Origin: Polytrichum commune
Lineage: Eukaryota; Streptophyta; Polytrichopsida; Polytrichales; Polytrichaceae
Length of the DNA stretch: 64,000 nt
NCBI GenBank assembly: GCA_950295325.1
Contig: OX485807.1
Coordinates: forward strand, 9,885,001-9,949,000
Direction: 5' to 3'
Below are positions 25,069 to 36,459 of this stretch, one piece after another; positions within the stretch are counted from its first letter, which is position 1, and each line of letters begins with the position of its first letter. Position numbers and translations under genes: made by a program. The notes below the pieces were generated by a model. The model saw only the letters and a list, made by a program, of their open reading frames with translations, had not been told where the DNA came from and ran no database searches.

Positions 25069-25160
25069 ATTAGTCTAGTCCAAGTCATTTGAGATGAATC
25101 AGGCACCAACTTATGAGGGGTCATGTTTTTATGTTGGATGGATGAGAGGCATGTTTGTAT
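25069..25160 (+). repeat. Dispersed direct repeat F1, copy 1
   Basis: It matches 28297-28388 over about 90 bp with diverged bases. Shared blocks are AATTAGTCTAGTCCAAGT, ATTTGAGATGAAT and ATGTTGGATGGATGAGAGG. Function unknown. Confidence 0.6.
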
Positions 25161-27026
25161 GCTCGTATGCTATAATACTTTCTTTCCCTTGAATTCCTCG
25201 TCCCAACACTCATCCAAAATGTCTCTTGTTTTTCGCTTAAAGCCAATTCCTAAAACCGTTCTAGCACTACAATCAACACTCCACCTAAAAGAAAATCGAG
25301 TCCTTATAGTTTTATAGTTTTATAGTTTTTTTTTTTTTTTTTTTCTTCCATGCGGGATTTTTACAAAACACATAAATAACCCACCCATGGCTACGACCCG
25401 ATGCTTGCCCAAGTCCAATCTCGCTTTCACCTTAAACCACTCCCACAATCTCCCAAAATTGTCCCGCTTTTCAACCAACTTTGCCTCCACTTTGTGCCGA
25501 AGACATTTGGGCGGTTTAGGGGCGCTTTTGGTATTGGTTTAGAATTACCACCCTCCACCTTCATCCCTTGTTTCATGATTGTAGTGAAATTTCATGGATG
25601 GTTATCTAGTATTTCAATGTTGTGAAGGTATCCATTTTTTTCGTCAAATTAGATTAAATCTAAGCCTCTCATGTCAAATTCCATTTGGTTTTTGCACACA
25701 CATTTTGTCTATGTGAAGTAACATATGTCTTTCCAAGTCATGGTTGGAATGTTCAAAGGCATGTTGTTTTTAAATTTGACTTGAGAGATATTTCCATACC
25801 AACAAGTTTTAGAATGATGGTCATGATAATAAATAATTTGATAGTTTGTCATGAATCACTAACTATAGGAAAAGTGCAATACATTGTATTGCTAATCAAA
25901 CCAAGAAAAAGAAGGATTTATGGGATATATTCTTTATCCTTGTTTCATATGTGGGCCATGTGGCAGTCAATTGAGGATATATGTAAGCTTTGATTGGGGT
26001 CCCATTGATGTGTGACATGGTATGTGTTATGGGTCGTGGTTTCAAATCTTGTGTGGTCTCAATAAGAACATATGCAACCACCATCATTTGACACTATGAT
26101 TGGATGTGGACATCGTCAATAGGAAGGATTGCCACACCAAGGAATAAGTGCATTGGCAATGGTGGTGATCATGATCAACTACCGAACTGAAGATCATGAG
26201 GATCATTAAGAACATGGAGTTCATTAAGAGTTTATATAGGAGTATGTGGTTGTGGTGAACACGTTCATGACCTACTTGACTTCCACACAATGTTGTGATG
26301 CCTTGTAGAAAATAATATTAATAGTAGTTGCAACCATAATTTCATGAACTAAAGTATCTACAGGGTTAATCCACACTACATGTATCAAGATAAAGAGAAA
26401 AGAAAAACCACATAATTATTGGAAATGTATATAACTTCGTGTGTTAAATATTCTTTTCCATGGGCATCAAACTTAGTCACATGTACCATTGGGCCACAAG
26501 CTTTAGACATTGGTTTCACAAATTTCCTTATATTGCATCACTCCCCATGTTCTATACTACCTATCGGCCAAGTGAAGGGTTTGATGGGTGTATTGGAAAA
26601 CTAGGACGGTCTAAGATGCAAGACTTCACAATCTCTAAAGCTATTGCCCCCCAATATTGAAAGTGTTGGGAATGACATATAGATAAGATCTGTTTGGCAA
26701 TTCTATCCATTTTGTGATGTGGGCTTGAGGAGTTCACTACATCATATGTTTAGTATACATATGCGTCAATACAATGTTGCATGGAGGCTATTATGTGTAG
26801 ACCTAAAAATTTAGGCGATTCCACTTTTATGACGAATTGGTCTTTTGTGCACTTCTTAAAATCCTATCAGGACTTCTGAATTTGTCACTATGTGGTTATG
26901 CGTGAACTCATAACGATTGTAACAACCTAACAACAATGTACCTACATTGTTAAACAATAACATACACAAAACAAAGGAGATTGAACAAGACATTGCAATG
27001 GTGTGAATGGTTGCAATGTCTTGATT

Positions 27027-27115
27027 CACATGTAGTGTTGGTGACACTATATGGGCGGTGGTTTACGATTAGTATTGAGAAAGACAAATAGAAATGGTGA
27101 CACTACATACAGTAT
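27027..27115 (+). repeat. Dispersed repeat F3, copy 2
   Basis: It carries AGTGTTGGTGACACTATAT, GGTTTACGATTAGTATTGAG and GGTGACACTACAT, as in the copy near 35.39 kb. The 27.12 kb TIR element starts at its right edge. Confidence 0.5.
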
Positions 27116-27118
27116 AAA

Positions 27119-27639
27119 TGCCCCCTTCCCACATGACTCTAGCTAAGACTAAAAGTATTTCCTAAAAACCGGGTAAAGCTCCCTCGGTTATAAAGGAGGC
27201 ATCCGGCTACACCAATGCACCTACAAGAACTTGCTCCGGAGATTTTCAAGTAGGTTTTAGTTACGTAGTTTTCACACATGTACGTTGTTTTTATCTACCA
27301 AGCAATGAATGTTGGGTAGTTTTTGCCCCATCCCAAATGCCTTACTACTCATCTATCTTACCATCGGTTTTTGTTAATGGAGCTCCTCGTGCCCTCAAAG
27401 CTACGACTAAAAAGCAAGCAATCACCAGGGCGGGAGGCGACACTTTTAAAGGTCATGTATCCTTGCCTCATGTTTAGGTACCGATGGGAGGGTCGGTGCT
27501 GGAGACTTAAAACCTCCACTTCTAAACCATGCCACGTCATTTGCCAACTAGGCTCGGCACTAGATAATGTCGATGGTGTGAAGGCCGGGTTGTTAGAACC
27601 AACTTCTAGTCTTAGCTAAAGTGAGGTGGGAAGGGGGCA
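27119..27639. mobile_element. 521-bp TIR element, unclassified
   Basis: The ends TGCCCCCTTCCCAC and GTGGGAAGGGGGCA are inverted, and 34 of the first 38 terminal bases match across the two arms, including TAGCTAAGACTA. The flanks (CAGTATAAA and TGAGTGTATA) are only loosely alike, so no target duplication is claimed. There is no transposase; open frames inside on both strands are unconvincing. Confidence 0.65.
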
Positions 27640-28296
27640 TGAGTGTATATAGTAAGCAGTCACGGGCCCTCGCACTAAAATCTTACAGAAGGCCCATGAA
27701 CAATGAGACCAATCAATTGTGGGTTCAATAACTTGGCTGTTATAAAGGCATACCCATAACATCTACCTTACCACCAGAGTACGTATCAGAGCTTGTCCGC
27801 ACTAACTTAATTAATTCATCACTTGTACCAACAAGAGCTCGTGGAATCTCCACCGCTTTTGGATGAATGCATGTACTGGATATTTTCTGTCCATTAATTG
27901 TATACGAAAGTCAACAATAGTCCTCTCAGTCACAACAACTTCTTGCTTGTAATTGGTTAATTATGATCATCTTCTTGAACAATGGGATTACACAAGTGTT
28001 AAGTACTTGTTGTGGAAAATTAATTAAGGTTCCGTGTTGATGAATGTGGGAATTATATATGCACTAATTAATTAAGCTCATTGCACCGGTAGCAAAGGCA
28101 AATTAAAGGACACCATGATCATGTGCTTCAATTGATGCCCGTGACAAGAGGCCACAAATTCCTCGCAAAAGTGTAATTATTTTGATTCATGCTATCATAG
28201 AATCACCGCATACAAGAGCCAACATAAAAAGCATGAATTCATATGCAACCCGGATGTGAACACTACAGTTTATTTGATTTTGGAATTAGCTTCAAC

Positions 28297-28388
28297 GACT
28301 TGGAATTAGTCTAGTCCAAGTGATTTGAGATGAATTGGCCATGAACATATAGGGGTTCAAGTTACAATGTTGGATGGATGAGAGGTAC
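28297..28388 (+). repeat. Dispersed direct repeat F1, copy 2
   Basis: Diverged direct copy of 25069-25160, in the same orientation, 3.2 kb apart. Confidence 0.6.
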
Positions 28389-29039
28389 ACTTGTTATGCC
28401 ATCGTACACTCTCTCTGGCACTTCTAACTCCAAACACATTTTTCATTGGTGGATTGGATTGCAAATTGTCTCATCAAAGTAGCACATGCAACTCACATCA
28501 ATCATCATCATATGTACTTTTAGAAACTATGTTGAGATGCAAAAATTATAAGATGTCAAGTGAAGATTCTCTTTCTCTTTGGGTGATCACATATGCCCTC
28601 TTAATTATGTGTATTGTTACACTTAGAACGGTTATAAAATTTTGTGCACATACCATAGAAGTTCCCTATTTCATCTTTGCAAATGCCTAAATTTTGTTTC
28701 CACATGGGATACAAAATATGAGGCCAAAAAACCCTCACTATCAAGATATGCTAAAACCCATATTGTCTTCAATGCCATCTTATTGGCATCCTTGTCAGAA
28801 ACCCTAGCTTGATTATTTAAAATTTGTTTGATGTGCTCTAAACTACAGAGCAAACTCTACTACCAAGAATCCTACAACAAGTGGGTCGTGGTGAATGTGA
28901 GCATGACATGTGACAATTTTTGGGGTGATTTTTTTTTTTAAAAAAAAAAAAAAATTCGAAATAGAGAGCCCCTTACGACAATTCACCAATCTCATTGTTA
29001 CAGTAACACATATTTTTTTGGTATCCATTTTCCACCACA

Positions 29040-29125
29040 AACCTTACCATATACCACTCAAATGTAGGTGTCTAATCAAAAAGGCGACCACGTATAAGGC
29101 CCACATAAGGACCACATACCTAAAG
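29040..29125 (+). repeat. Dispersed repeat F2, copy 3
   Basis: It carries ACCATATACCACTCAAATGT, a GCGACCACGTATAAGGCCCA block and ACCACATACCT. Matches the copy near 31.40 kb. Confidence 0.55.
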
Positions 29126-29606
29126 ATATGCATCTATTACTTGGTTATTATTCTTAACAACACACTTATATGATATGAACGATGTAGAGTTAGATATGAT
29201 TCTAAGAACAATTACCATGAAATCACATGTTTGAAAGAGATTAGACCCATATCTTGAAATGTTATTAACTACTCTACATGCTATGTATTCATCAAGAAAA
29301 CACCAGACACCCTTCTGATAACCATAACTAAAATCGTTGAAGGTCCCATGTTCAATCTGATTTTGTGGTGATGTTTCATCATAGATTTTCTAATGGAACA
29401 CAAATTCCAAGACATTCATCTGATTGATGGAAGATGGAGAAACACAAATAACACCTTCATACTTTACCTTCCTTGAAGTGGTAGATTCAATACAAGTTTT
29501 TCACTTGTATGATGACCAATGATGAGATGACGGCGGCGATCTTTAAATCGTAAATTTCCTCAAACTCCTCTCTCAATACTGCTTTCTTGATTCTATGGGG
29601 GGAAGG

Positions 29607-29865
29607 TCCAATTTTCAGTTTGACAGAATATGGGACTTCCATGCTACTTGGATCGAGATTAGTGTAGTGCCCAAACGACATCGTGCCAATGTGGTATGGA
29701 TAGCTCCATGTAAGGTATGTGGCATAACCAATTTCTTCCCTTTTTTGAAAATTTTTGATGAAATTTTTTATTTGATCTTCTATTGATTAAATTTGTATTC
29801 TCAAATTTGTCTTGCAGTAGCAAATCTACGATAAAACATCAACTAATGTCAAACTGAAAATTGGA
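29607..29865. repeat. 19-bp perfect inverted repeat pair
   Basis: TCCAATTTTCAGTTTGACA at 29607-29625 is the exact complement of 29847-29865, with a 221-bp spacer. No further extension of the arms was seen. It may be a relic of a TIR element. Confidence 0.6.
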
Positions 29866-30128
29866 TTTTCCATGATGTAGTTATGGTGTTCGGAAGTGCA
29901 TATTCTTATTTCTTGATTGAATTAATCTTCCAAATCGTGTTCAATATTGAGTGTGGAGTAGTTAATAAAACGTGAAGACGCAGTGCAATCTCTATCAAAC
30001 ATGTGTCTTAACAATGTTTGCTCTTTAATCCTCACCTAAGCATGCATCAATCAAATATAGGTGTTTGATTAAGGAAAGTCAAACCTTAAGCTTATCATGC
30101 TATAGAGCCTTGCAGGCACGTTGGCTTA

Positions 30129-30639
30129 GGGTTGTTTTACACATATGACCAATGACTATGAGAAAAAAATGGTTTATGATTTATTTTGGTCATGGCCGTT
30201 GATCCAAAGACCACAACAAAAGATATCCACATCACATTCAAAAAGCCTTGGTCATGCGTCACAATGTATACAACCTTAAGGCTAGGATGTAGCGTTTTGT
30301 TGCAAACAATTTTTTTTTAAAAAAAAACTAAAAAACTAAAAAACTAAAAAAAAATAGTATATGATAGAACAAGAAATTTCTTTGACATGGTCACCCTTAT
30401 TTTCTGCTGAGATGACCTATTTGTTTTCATTCTGCGCAAACCCAACATTATCCATTCATGGACATGTAGGATTCCATGTCACTTTGTCATCCATTTTTTG
30501 ACATGCTCACCCATGGTCGCTTCTATTTTAGGTGACCTTGTGTGCAACGAAGCGGGACCTTCCGCCACTCAATTCTTAGCCAATAAGAGATGTTAGATAC
30601 CAGTGGCCATGGTCACTGGTCACTTGTGTAACCTGGCCC
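30129..30639. mobile_element. Harbinger/Tourist-like MITE (M10)
   Basis: It starts GGGTTGTTTTACACATATGA and ends TCACTTGTGTAACCTGGCCC, flanked by TTA on both sides (30126-30128 and 30640-30642). The arms are more diverged than in M7/M8. Length is 511 bp, non-coding. Confidence 0.65.
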
Positions 30640-31396
30640 TTACCTCCACTGAGCCAAAAGAGTCTCGATCTTCACTACTACTGAATCAGAGAAGTGTCTG
30701 GTTGGAGGTTTTGCAAGATGTATGAATGTGCGTGCTACTTATATCTGGAGTATAAGGGTATTGTCAGCTATGGCTGGATGTTGTCATACATGTTGACCAT
30801 TATTCGACAGACAGGCCGTAAGTAATAATCAGGTGCGATTTCTGTGCACCTGTATGCATGTCTGTCCTCAATGCCAGATGCATGCGGTGAAGAGTCTTAT
30901 CATTAGTAGCGACCTTTCACGTGATTATGAATACACAAGTTTCAATACAAGTCGTACTTCAGTGGCATTTGCAGTGTGATGCAAATTAAGGTTCTTAAAT
31001 ACTTGCCATATAATTACTACCTTGGCTGGTCAAACATACCTCTGAGTTCTTATACTAGGTAGGAGGAATGTATACTAAACATAAACACCCAACTCCAGTA
31101 ACATAATGTGGGCACTTCTTCCAACTGCACAAACTACGCTAGGTGTTGGATATGCTTTGGAACCATCTCATCCAGTGAGCAATTGAAAACCATGACGGTT
31201 GTCATTTCAAGTTTTAGAATCCAAGTTCATATGCCAAACTTAGGGGAGGGTGAAAGTGAAAATCCATTGTCTCTTTAAGTGATCATAGAGTGCCCTCAGT
31301 TGTGTGAAATATCGAACCCAGAAAGATGTCTATATGGTGAGCACATAGTCCAATCTCGTCGTCGTAATGTGTGTCTTTTTTGGTGCGTGTTCTTAA

Positions 31397-31475
31397 CACA
31401 AGCTTTGCCATATACCACTCAAATATAGGTGCTCCATCAAGGGGAGTGACCACATAAGGCCCACGTACCTTAAGT
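31397..31475 (+). repeat. Dispersed repeat F2, copy 4
   Basis: It carries GCCATATACCACTCAAATAT, GAGTGACCACATAAGGCCCA and CGTACCTTAAG, matching the copy near 29.04 kb. Confidence 0.55.
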
Positions 31476-33273
31476 GTTCTGAATTGTTTTCCTGAATGTA
31501 GTGATCGGAAGCCAACAGAGTCCCTGGGAGTCTCTTCATAAGCGGAATGTAATACTGTCATTCTTTTCATCTCTTATGTATGGAGGATATTGAGAACTTG
31601 CTGAAGTTATTATTAGTCAGCTCGATGTAGTAACACACATATGTACATATTACATATGGACATTAGCATCCAAATGCTTGAAAAGTTTCTGAGATATTAC
31701 TCTGTCATAGCTCCATCATCTTACAAAAATGTTCGGAAGGTGTGAATGTCATATATTATAATGTGTCGTACGCTTGTAAACAGTGTGGATAACATTTGTG
31801 GGGTAAGCTTATGTTGCACCCACGTTGCCTTCGAGTCTGCCCTGGCATGCAAAGTAGTACTTATGTTTATTGTAGTACTACTACTCCCAGATGCTGATGT
31901 GTGCAATTACCTTGGCCGAATATTTGCCGTGCGTAAGTACGCTGCTGTGTTTCAGTTACCTATGTCTGACACCTTCTTCCTGAATTTGCAATCTTTGACC
32001 AGAGATTCCAGAACCAATACAGTCTTTCAAGTCTAAGTCATATTTACAAAGGTTTTTGAGTCTGTCCTCACAGTTTTGATATTGATAAACCGGTTGTGTG
32101 GCTAACTAGATTCCAGAGTTTCCTGGAAAGCTCTGAGTCTATGTATTCAAACGATTACATTGCACAGGCTAGGTCAACCTGTGAGGTGTGCTGCTGTCCA
32201 CGGCCTACGTGACGTTAACCAGCAATTTTGTTTTGATTAACTTGAGACGAATTGTTTATGTTTGCAAGCCTTAAGAATATTGCTCAACCGGCCTGACTTC
32301 CCCCTTTGGAAGATTCAGTGGACAAGCACGAGAGTCCACCAGATAAGGCCAGTGTTGAGTTACGCAAACTTCGAAGAATCCGTGTGCAGTAGGGTGGGAG
32401 CCTTTTTATATGCAAGTACAGAAGGGCGTTTTTGGGTTTGCGTGAAGGATTGTGGCACCCAGATATGCTGCAGACATCTAGTAAGTAATGAACCTTTGAA
32501 CCGTTTTTTGTTTAGGGCGGTCATTTGACAGACACGCTTCTGAGATACGCCCAATGCCCATGCCTGCGTTGCTGCGCCCCTTTGCTGCAAAATCACCAAT
32601 TTAATTATCTTGTAACTTATTCCCTTTTTAAAAAAAAACCTGCGTAGCGAGGTAGAAATAATCATAAGTTAGGCTCTAATGCTCTTCCAGTCTGCAAGGA
32701 TGACTCTTCAGGCTTCTTGAGAGGCTAGAAAATGCCCAGGAAATTGCAGCCAATTCCTCTGCAGTAATCTTTCCGCAATCTTTCGCTGCCTGTTAAGTAT
32801 TACTGGATGCTGCATGAATTGTGCATGTCACCTAAGTGAGAATCCAGAAGTTCAATGGAATTTGAGGTCGTCCACGACCAGTCAACCTGACACCTATTAT
32901 CTTGTCCTTCAAAGGAAACAATTCCAATTTCCAATGCCGCTTGAGCTCAATGGGAGATTGTGCACTTTGCTCACACGAGTCTCCTTAAATTTGAAAATAC
33001 AGATCAGAAGATACCTAGTTCACATACCATAAAGTGTAGGCTTGAAACACTTTTGTCCCACACGTGCCTCAAGTACAAGGGGTGTGGAGGCAGCCGGTCC
33101 TCAAAAACTCCAAATTACTCAATCGCAAATTGCCCTTCAAGTACCATATTTGGGGACATATTTGGGTGCAATCCCAATCTCCAGTACTAAACATAATTCT
33201 AGCTCTGGCTTGATTTGCCATGCACCCAAGTGATAAAAGTTGGAGCATGCAGTTTGAGTCTGAGTAACTAGTC

Positions 33274-33300
33274 CTAAACCCTAAACCCAAAACCCTAACC
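33274..33300 (+). repeat. Short interstitial telomere-like motif
   Basis: CCTAAACCCTAAACCCAAAA followed by CCCTAACC is about four imperfect units of CCCTAAA, the complement of the plant telomere unit TTTAGGG. It may be an interstitial relic or a telo-box. It is too short to imply a chromosome end. Confidence 0.6.
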
Positions 33301-34432
33301 ACATCGGACATTGTGCTCCAACTATATACGTACAGTCTAGACTCCAAAGTATATAATGGGAGAATATTTGCAACAAATCAACCACATGGCTTTTTGAGTG
33401 TTCCAGTACACTTGCTTCCAAGTCTTCAAGGGCGGGTGATCGAAGGCAAGCCAGGTTGAGTGATCAAGACAGATGCTCGCGTGCACCTGTTGGAGCCCAT
33501 ATTTATGTCGCACTTCAAGAAATGATGACAATTTCCTCAGCAAAAGCCAGACACAAGTCCCACATAATGTTTGGGTTTAATGTGAACTTGATGGTATGAT
33601 ACCATGGTCTCTAATCAGCCCGCCCAGAGCTAAAGAATGATTGCTTGCATCGACAAGTACCTGTTCAACTCTGGTGCGACAGGCTGAACAGGTTACTTCC
33701 TCACTTTGATTGTACTTTTATTCGTTCAAGGGCTACCATCTGGACCAGTGTGTGTTTATTTCGACGAACCGTAACCGAAAAAACTTATCTTGGAAAATGG
33801 GCAGGTATTATTTGCCCTTGTTGATTTTGCAGGGGGGAATTTTCTGTTGTAATTCGCCTCAAAACCACCACATAAACGCAGGTATTTGCCACATACAGTA
33901 CCCGGAACTCTCCGAGGGTATCGCTAGATGACCAGCCCAGCCCTGGTGCTCGATGATAACAATGTCAGATAGCCATCATTCATTCTTCCACCATCACCCT
34001 TGCCCTATTCCATTCTAAGAATAGCCCAAGCAATTGCAAAGTTCTAGACTTCCAATCTTGTGCATTTTCTTGCAGAACGATGCTTTCTATTTATTGCTTG
34101 CATGCATTTTGTGTTTGGTTTTGGCAATTTGCTCTCATTTGGACAGCTTTTAGCCAAGGCTCCCAATCCCTTAGTCCATGTCAATGATCGGGGAGAACCG
34201 GCAGTTAGTTACAAATGAACCGGTTGAGTTTGAGAAATAACGGGTTGAAGCTAGAGACGACAGGAAAATTACCGATCATTTTAGAGGAATTTATAGAATA
34301 TACCCCAATTTAATCAACAAAAACCGGAGGATGTCAACATGTAACCGGTTGGACTTGCAAACACTCGGATCTCAACTGATTATGCCCAAAAATCTCCCCG
34401 ATCACTGGTCCATGTAACCAAAACTACACTAC

Positions 34433-34976
34433 GGGCCGCTTTACACCTAGAGGCCGGACCAATTCCCCTTGAGGCCGATTGCATGAAATTTCAGCCTTTT
34501 TTGGGTTGGAGGCCGGCCTCAACTATACATTATAATAAGATTATAATGGGGGCCAATTTTCCCATATGGAAAGGCCTTAGGGCCAAGAAGCTAGGCTATA
34601 TCAATAAATCTAGCATAATCCAACGGATCTAGCATAATCTAGCATAGAGCCATTCATACTTTCACATAATCCAATGGATATGGTAAATCATATTTTATTT
34701 TATTTTTTAAATTATTTTAAATTATTTTATTTTGATTGAAATTTGACATTGGTCCCGAGGCCAAGAATTGGCCTTCCATTTTGGGTGCACCCAATTTGTT
34801 GAGCTCAGGCCGTGTCATATCATGCATTTTTTATTAAAAAATTCATACCACCAAATCGGCCCGGCCTCTAGGTGTAAAGGGGTTGGGGCTGATTTCAGCC
34901 TTTTGACCAATCACAAGTGAAGATTTCAAGCCTCTTCCACAACAACTTGGCCTGGCCTCTAGGTGTAAAGCGGCCC
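34433..34976. mobile_element. Harbinger/Tourist-like MITE (M9)
   Basis: The ends GGGCCGCTTTACACCTAGAG and CTCTAGGTGTAAAGCGGCCC are perfectly inverted over 20 bp. An internal third copy of the arm (CTCTAGGTGTAAAGG, near 34865) is also present. The right flank is TAA and the left is TAC, one mismatch. Length is 544 bp, non-coding. Confidence 0.8.
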
Positions 34977-35387
34977 TAAATATGGTATTTAGTGTCATAT
35001 GGTATTGAATGTCACTATGGATGACACTTATTATGAACAAGTGATCAAATAGTGTCTAGGATGATGAATCTTAGTGAATGCTTGTCAAGGAGGTTATTCT
35101 ACAAGTTTTGATAGTCTCACTCCGAGGTGCAAAAGAAATGGTGGTGATGGCTTTGTCTTCCTCAGGTCTACTGGACTTGTGGATCATGTTCTCCACTTCC
35201 ATCTTCCTTGAAGAGGCTTCCTATATTGTGCACCTTAACATTTATGTAATGAAATATTAATTATCATGGATGATTGAAGTTTGGATGAAAAATCACCTAG
35301 TCAGTGACAGTAATTGTAGCACTGTAAATTCTATAATTCCCCCCAAAAAATTACAAGAAATGACAAATAAGGTTGGGTTAACATTGA

Positions 35388-35475
35388 GTGTTGGTGACAC
35401 TACACCGCAGTTTACAATTAGTATGGAGGGAGGCAATTAGAATTGGTGACGCTAAATGTCATATTCTAGTGCAGT
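35388..35475 (+). repeat. Dispersed repeat F3, copy 3
   Basis: It carries TGTTGGTGACACTACAC, GCAGTTTACAATTAGTATGG and ATTGGTGACGCTA, matching 27027-27115. Confidence 0.5.
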
Positions 35476-35850
35476 TATCTTTTCCTCCAAATCGCTTATG
35501 ATCTTTTACTCCAAATCACTAGTTATATTTTACTCCAAATAGCTAGCTATTTTTCCTCCAAGTAGCCAATAATCCTTTCAAGTAACTCTTGTGCACGTGT
35601 CCAAGTAACCAAGTAGTCAAGAAATCTTTTGTAGTAATAACTCTTCTGTAGATATCCAAATGATCCTTTTGAGTGTGTCTCTTTTTGCAAGTATCCAAAT
35701 GATCATTTTTCGTAACTTCTTTTCAAGTATCCAAGTGATCCTTTTGAGTATCTCTTTCACAAATTTCCAATATAACCGAGTAGCCGTGTAATCTTTTGTA
35801 GTAACTCTTTTGTATGTAACATGTAGCCAAGTAGCCAAGTAATCCTTGAT
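35470..35850. repeat. Diverged tandem repeat, ~40-50 bp unit
   Basis: Repeated TCCAAGTAGCCAAGTAATCC and TTTTGAGTAACTCTTTTG-like blocks occur many times. A minus-strand frame of 73 codons with repeating RIIWI-like peptide is a by-product of the repeat, not a gene. Confidence 0.6.
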
Positions 35851-36459
35851 GACCTTTCTTCAATAATCAACTCGTACACCTTCATCCTTAGTTTCTTAAA
35901 CCCCGGGGGTAACAACTAGTCTAAAGTGAATTATAGTAGATAATCCTACCAAATTATTGTTGTAAATCTATAGCAAAGCACATTTTTCCTCAACTTCATG
36001 TGGATTGTCACGGTGTTAGTTGAGAGCTTTCATAATACGTGATAATTTTTTTTATTTTGAACAGGTGTGCATATATTTATACATCAATAATTTGAAATAA
36101 ATACATACTATGTGGAGGACATGGGGGACCGTCTACAGTACAATCATTATAACCCCTAATTAAAGTTTTTATTTATCTACTATGATTTGTGTATTTATTA
36201 TGACATGAGATATGTATTGGATATGTACCTAATATGAAGATTTAAGAACTTCAAGGGGGGGGGGGTTAAGGTATTTTTGAAGCCTTCCAACCTCTTCTAG
36301 GTCTCTTTCCTCCCTCATTGGGCATGTTTCTCAACTCCTTGATTCTCCCTTCCCCTTCCACTCCATCTCTTCTCTCCAACCTCATCCCAAGCTGCCTTAG
36401 ATTGACAATGGCTTCCAAGTGACCAAGTTCTTCTTGAATGTAGGTGTCAAGCTAGGGAG

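Larger units (their letters stand above)
23200..27110. other. Intergenic, repeats only
   Basis: No gene recognised. It includes a two-copy ~110-bp tandem repeat (23.99-24.2 kb), MITE copy E (24.68 kb), repeat F1 (25.07 kb), and a TATAGTTT/T-run tract (about 25310-25345). Confidence 0.5.
27640..30125. other. Intergenic, repeats only
   Basis: No gene recognised. It holds copies of F1 (28.30 kb) and F2 (29.04 kb), an A/T tract near 28928-28955, and a 19-bp inverted pair at 29.6/29.85 kb. Confidence 0.5.
30643..34430. other. Intergenic, no gene seen
   Basis: No protein family recognised, although several 60-100 codon frames exist on both strands near 31.7-33.5 kb. It contains an F2 copy (31.40 kb) and a telomere-like motif (33.28 kb). 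Confidence 0.45.

Noticed and set aside
31300-31330. Second possible pol III B-box (GGGTTCGATAT, minus strand)
   Set aside because: The box is imperfect and upstream sequence does not give tRNA-like arms.
33274-33300. Chromosome end
   Set aside because: Only about four imperfect units with normal sequence on both sides.
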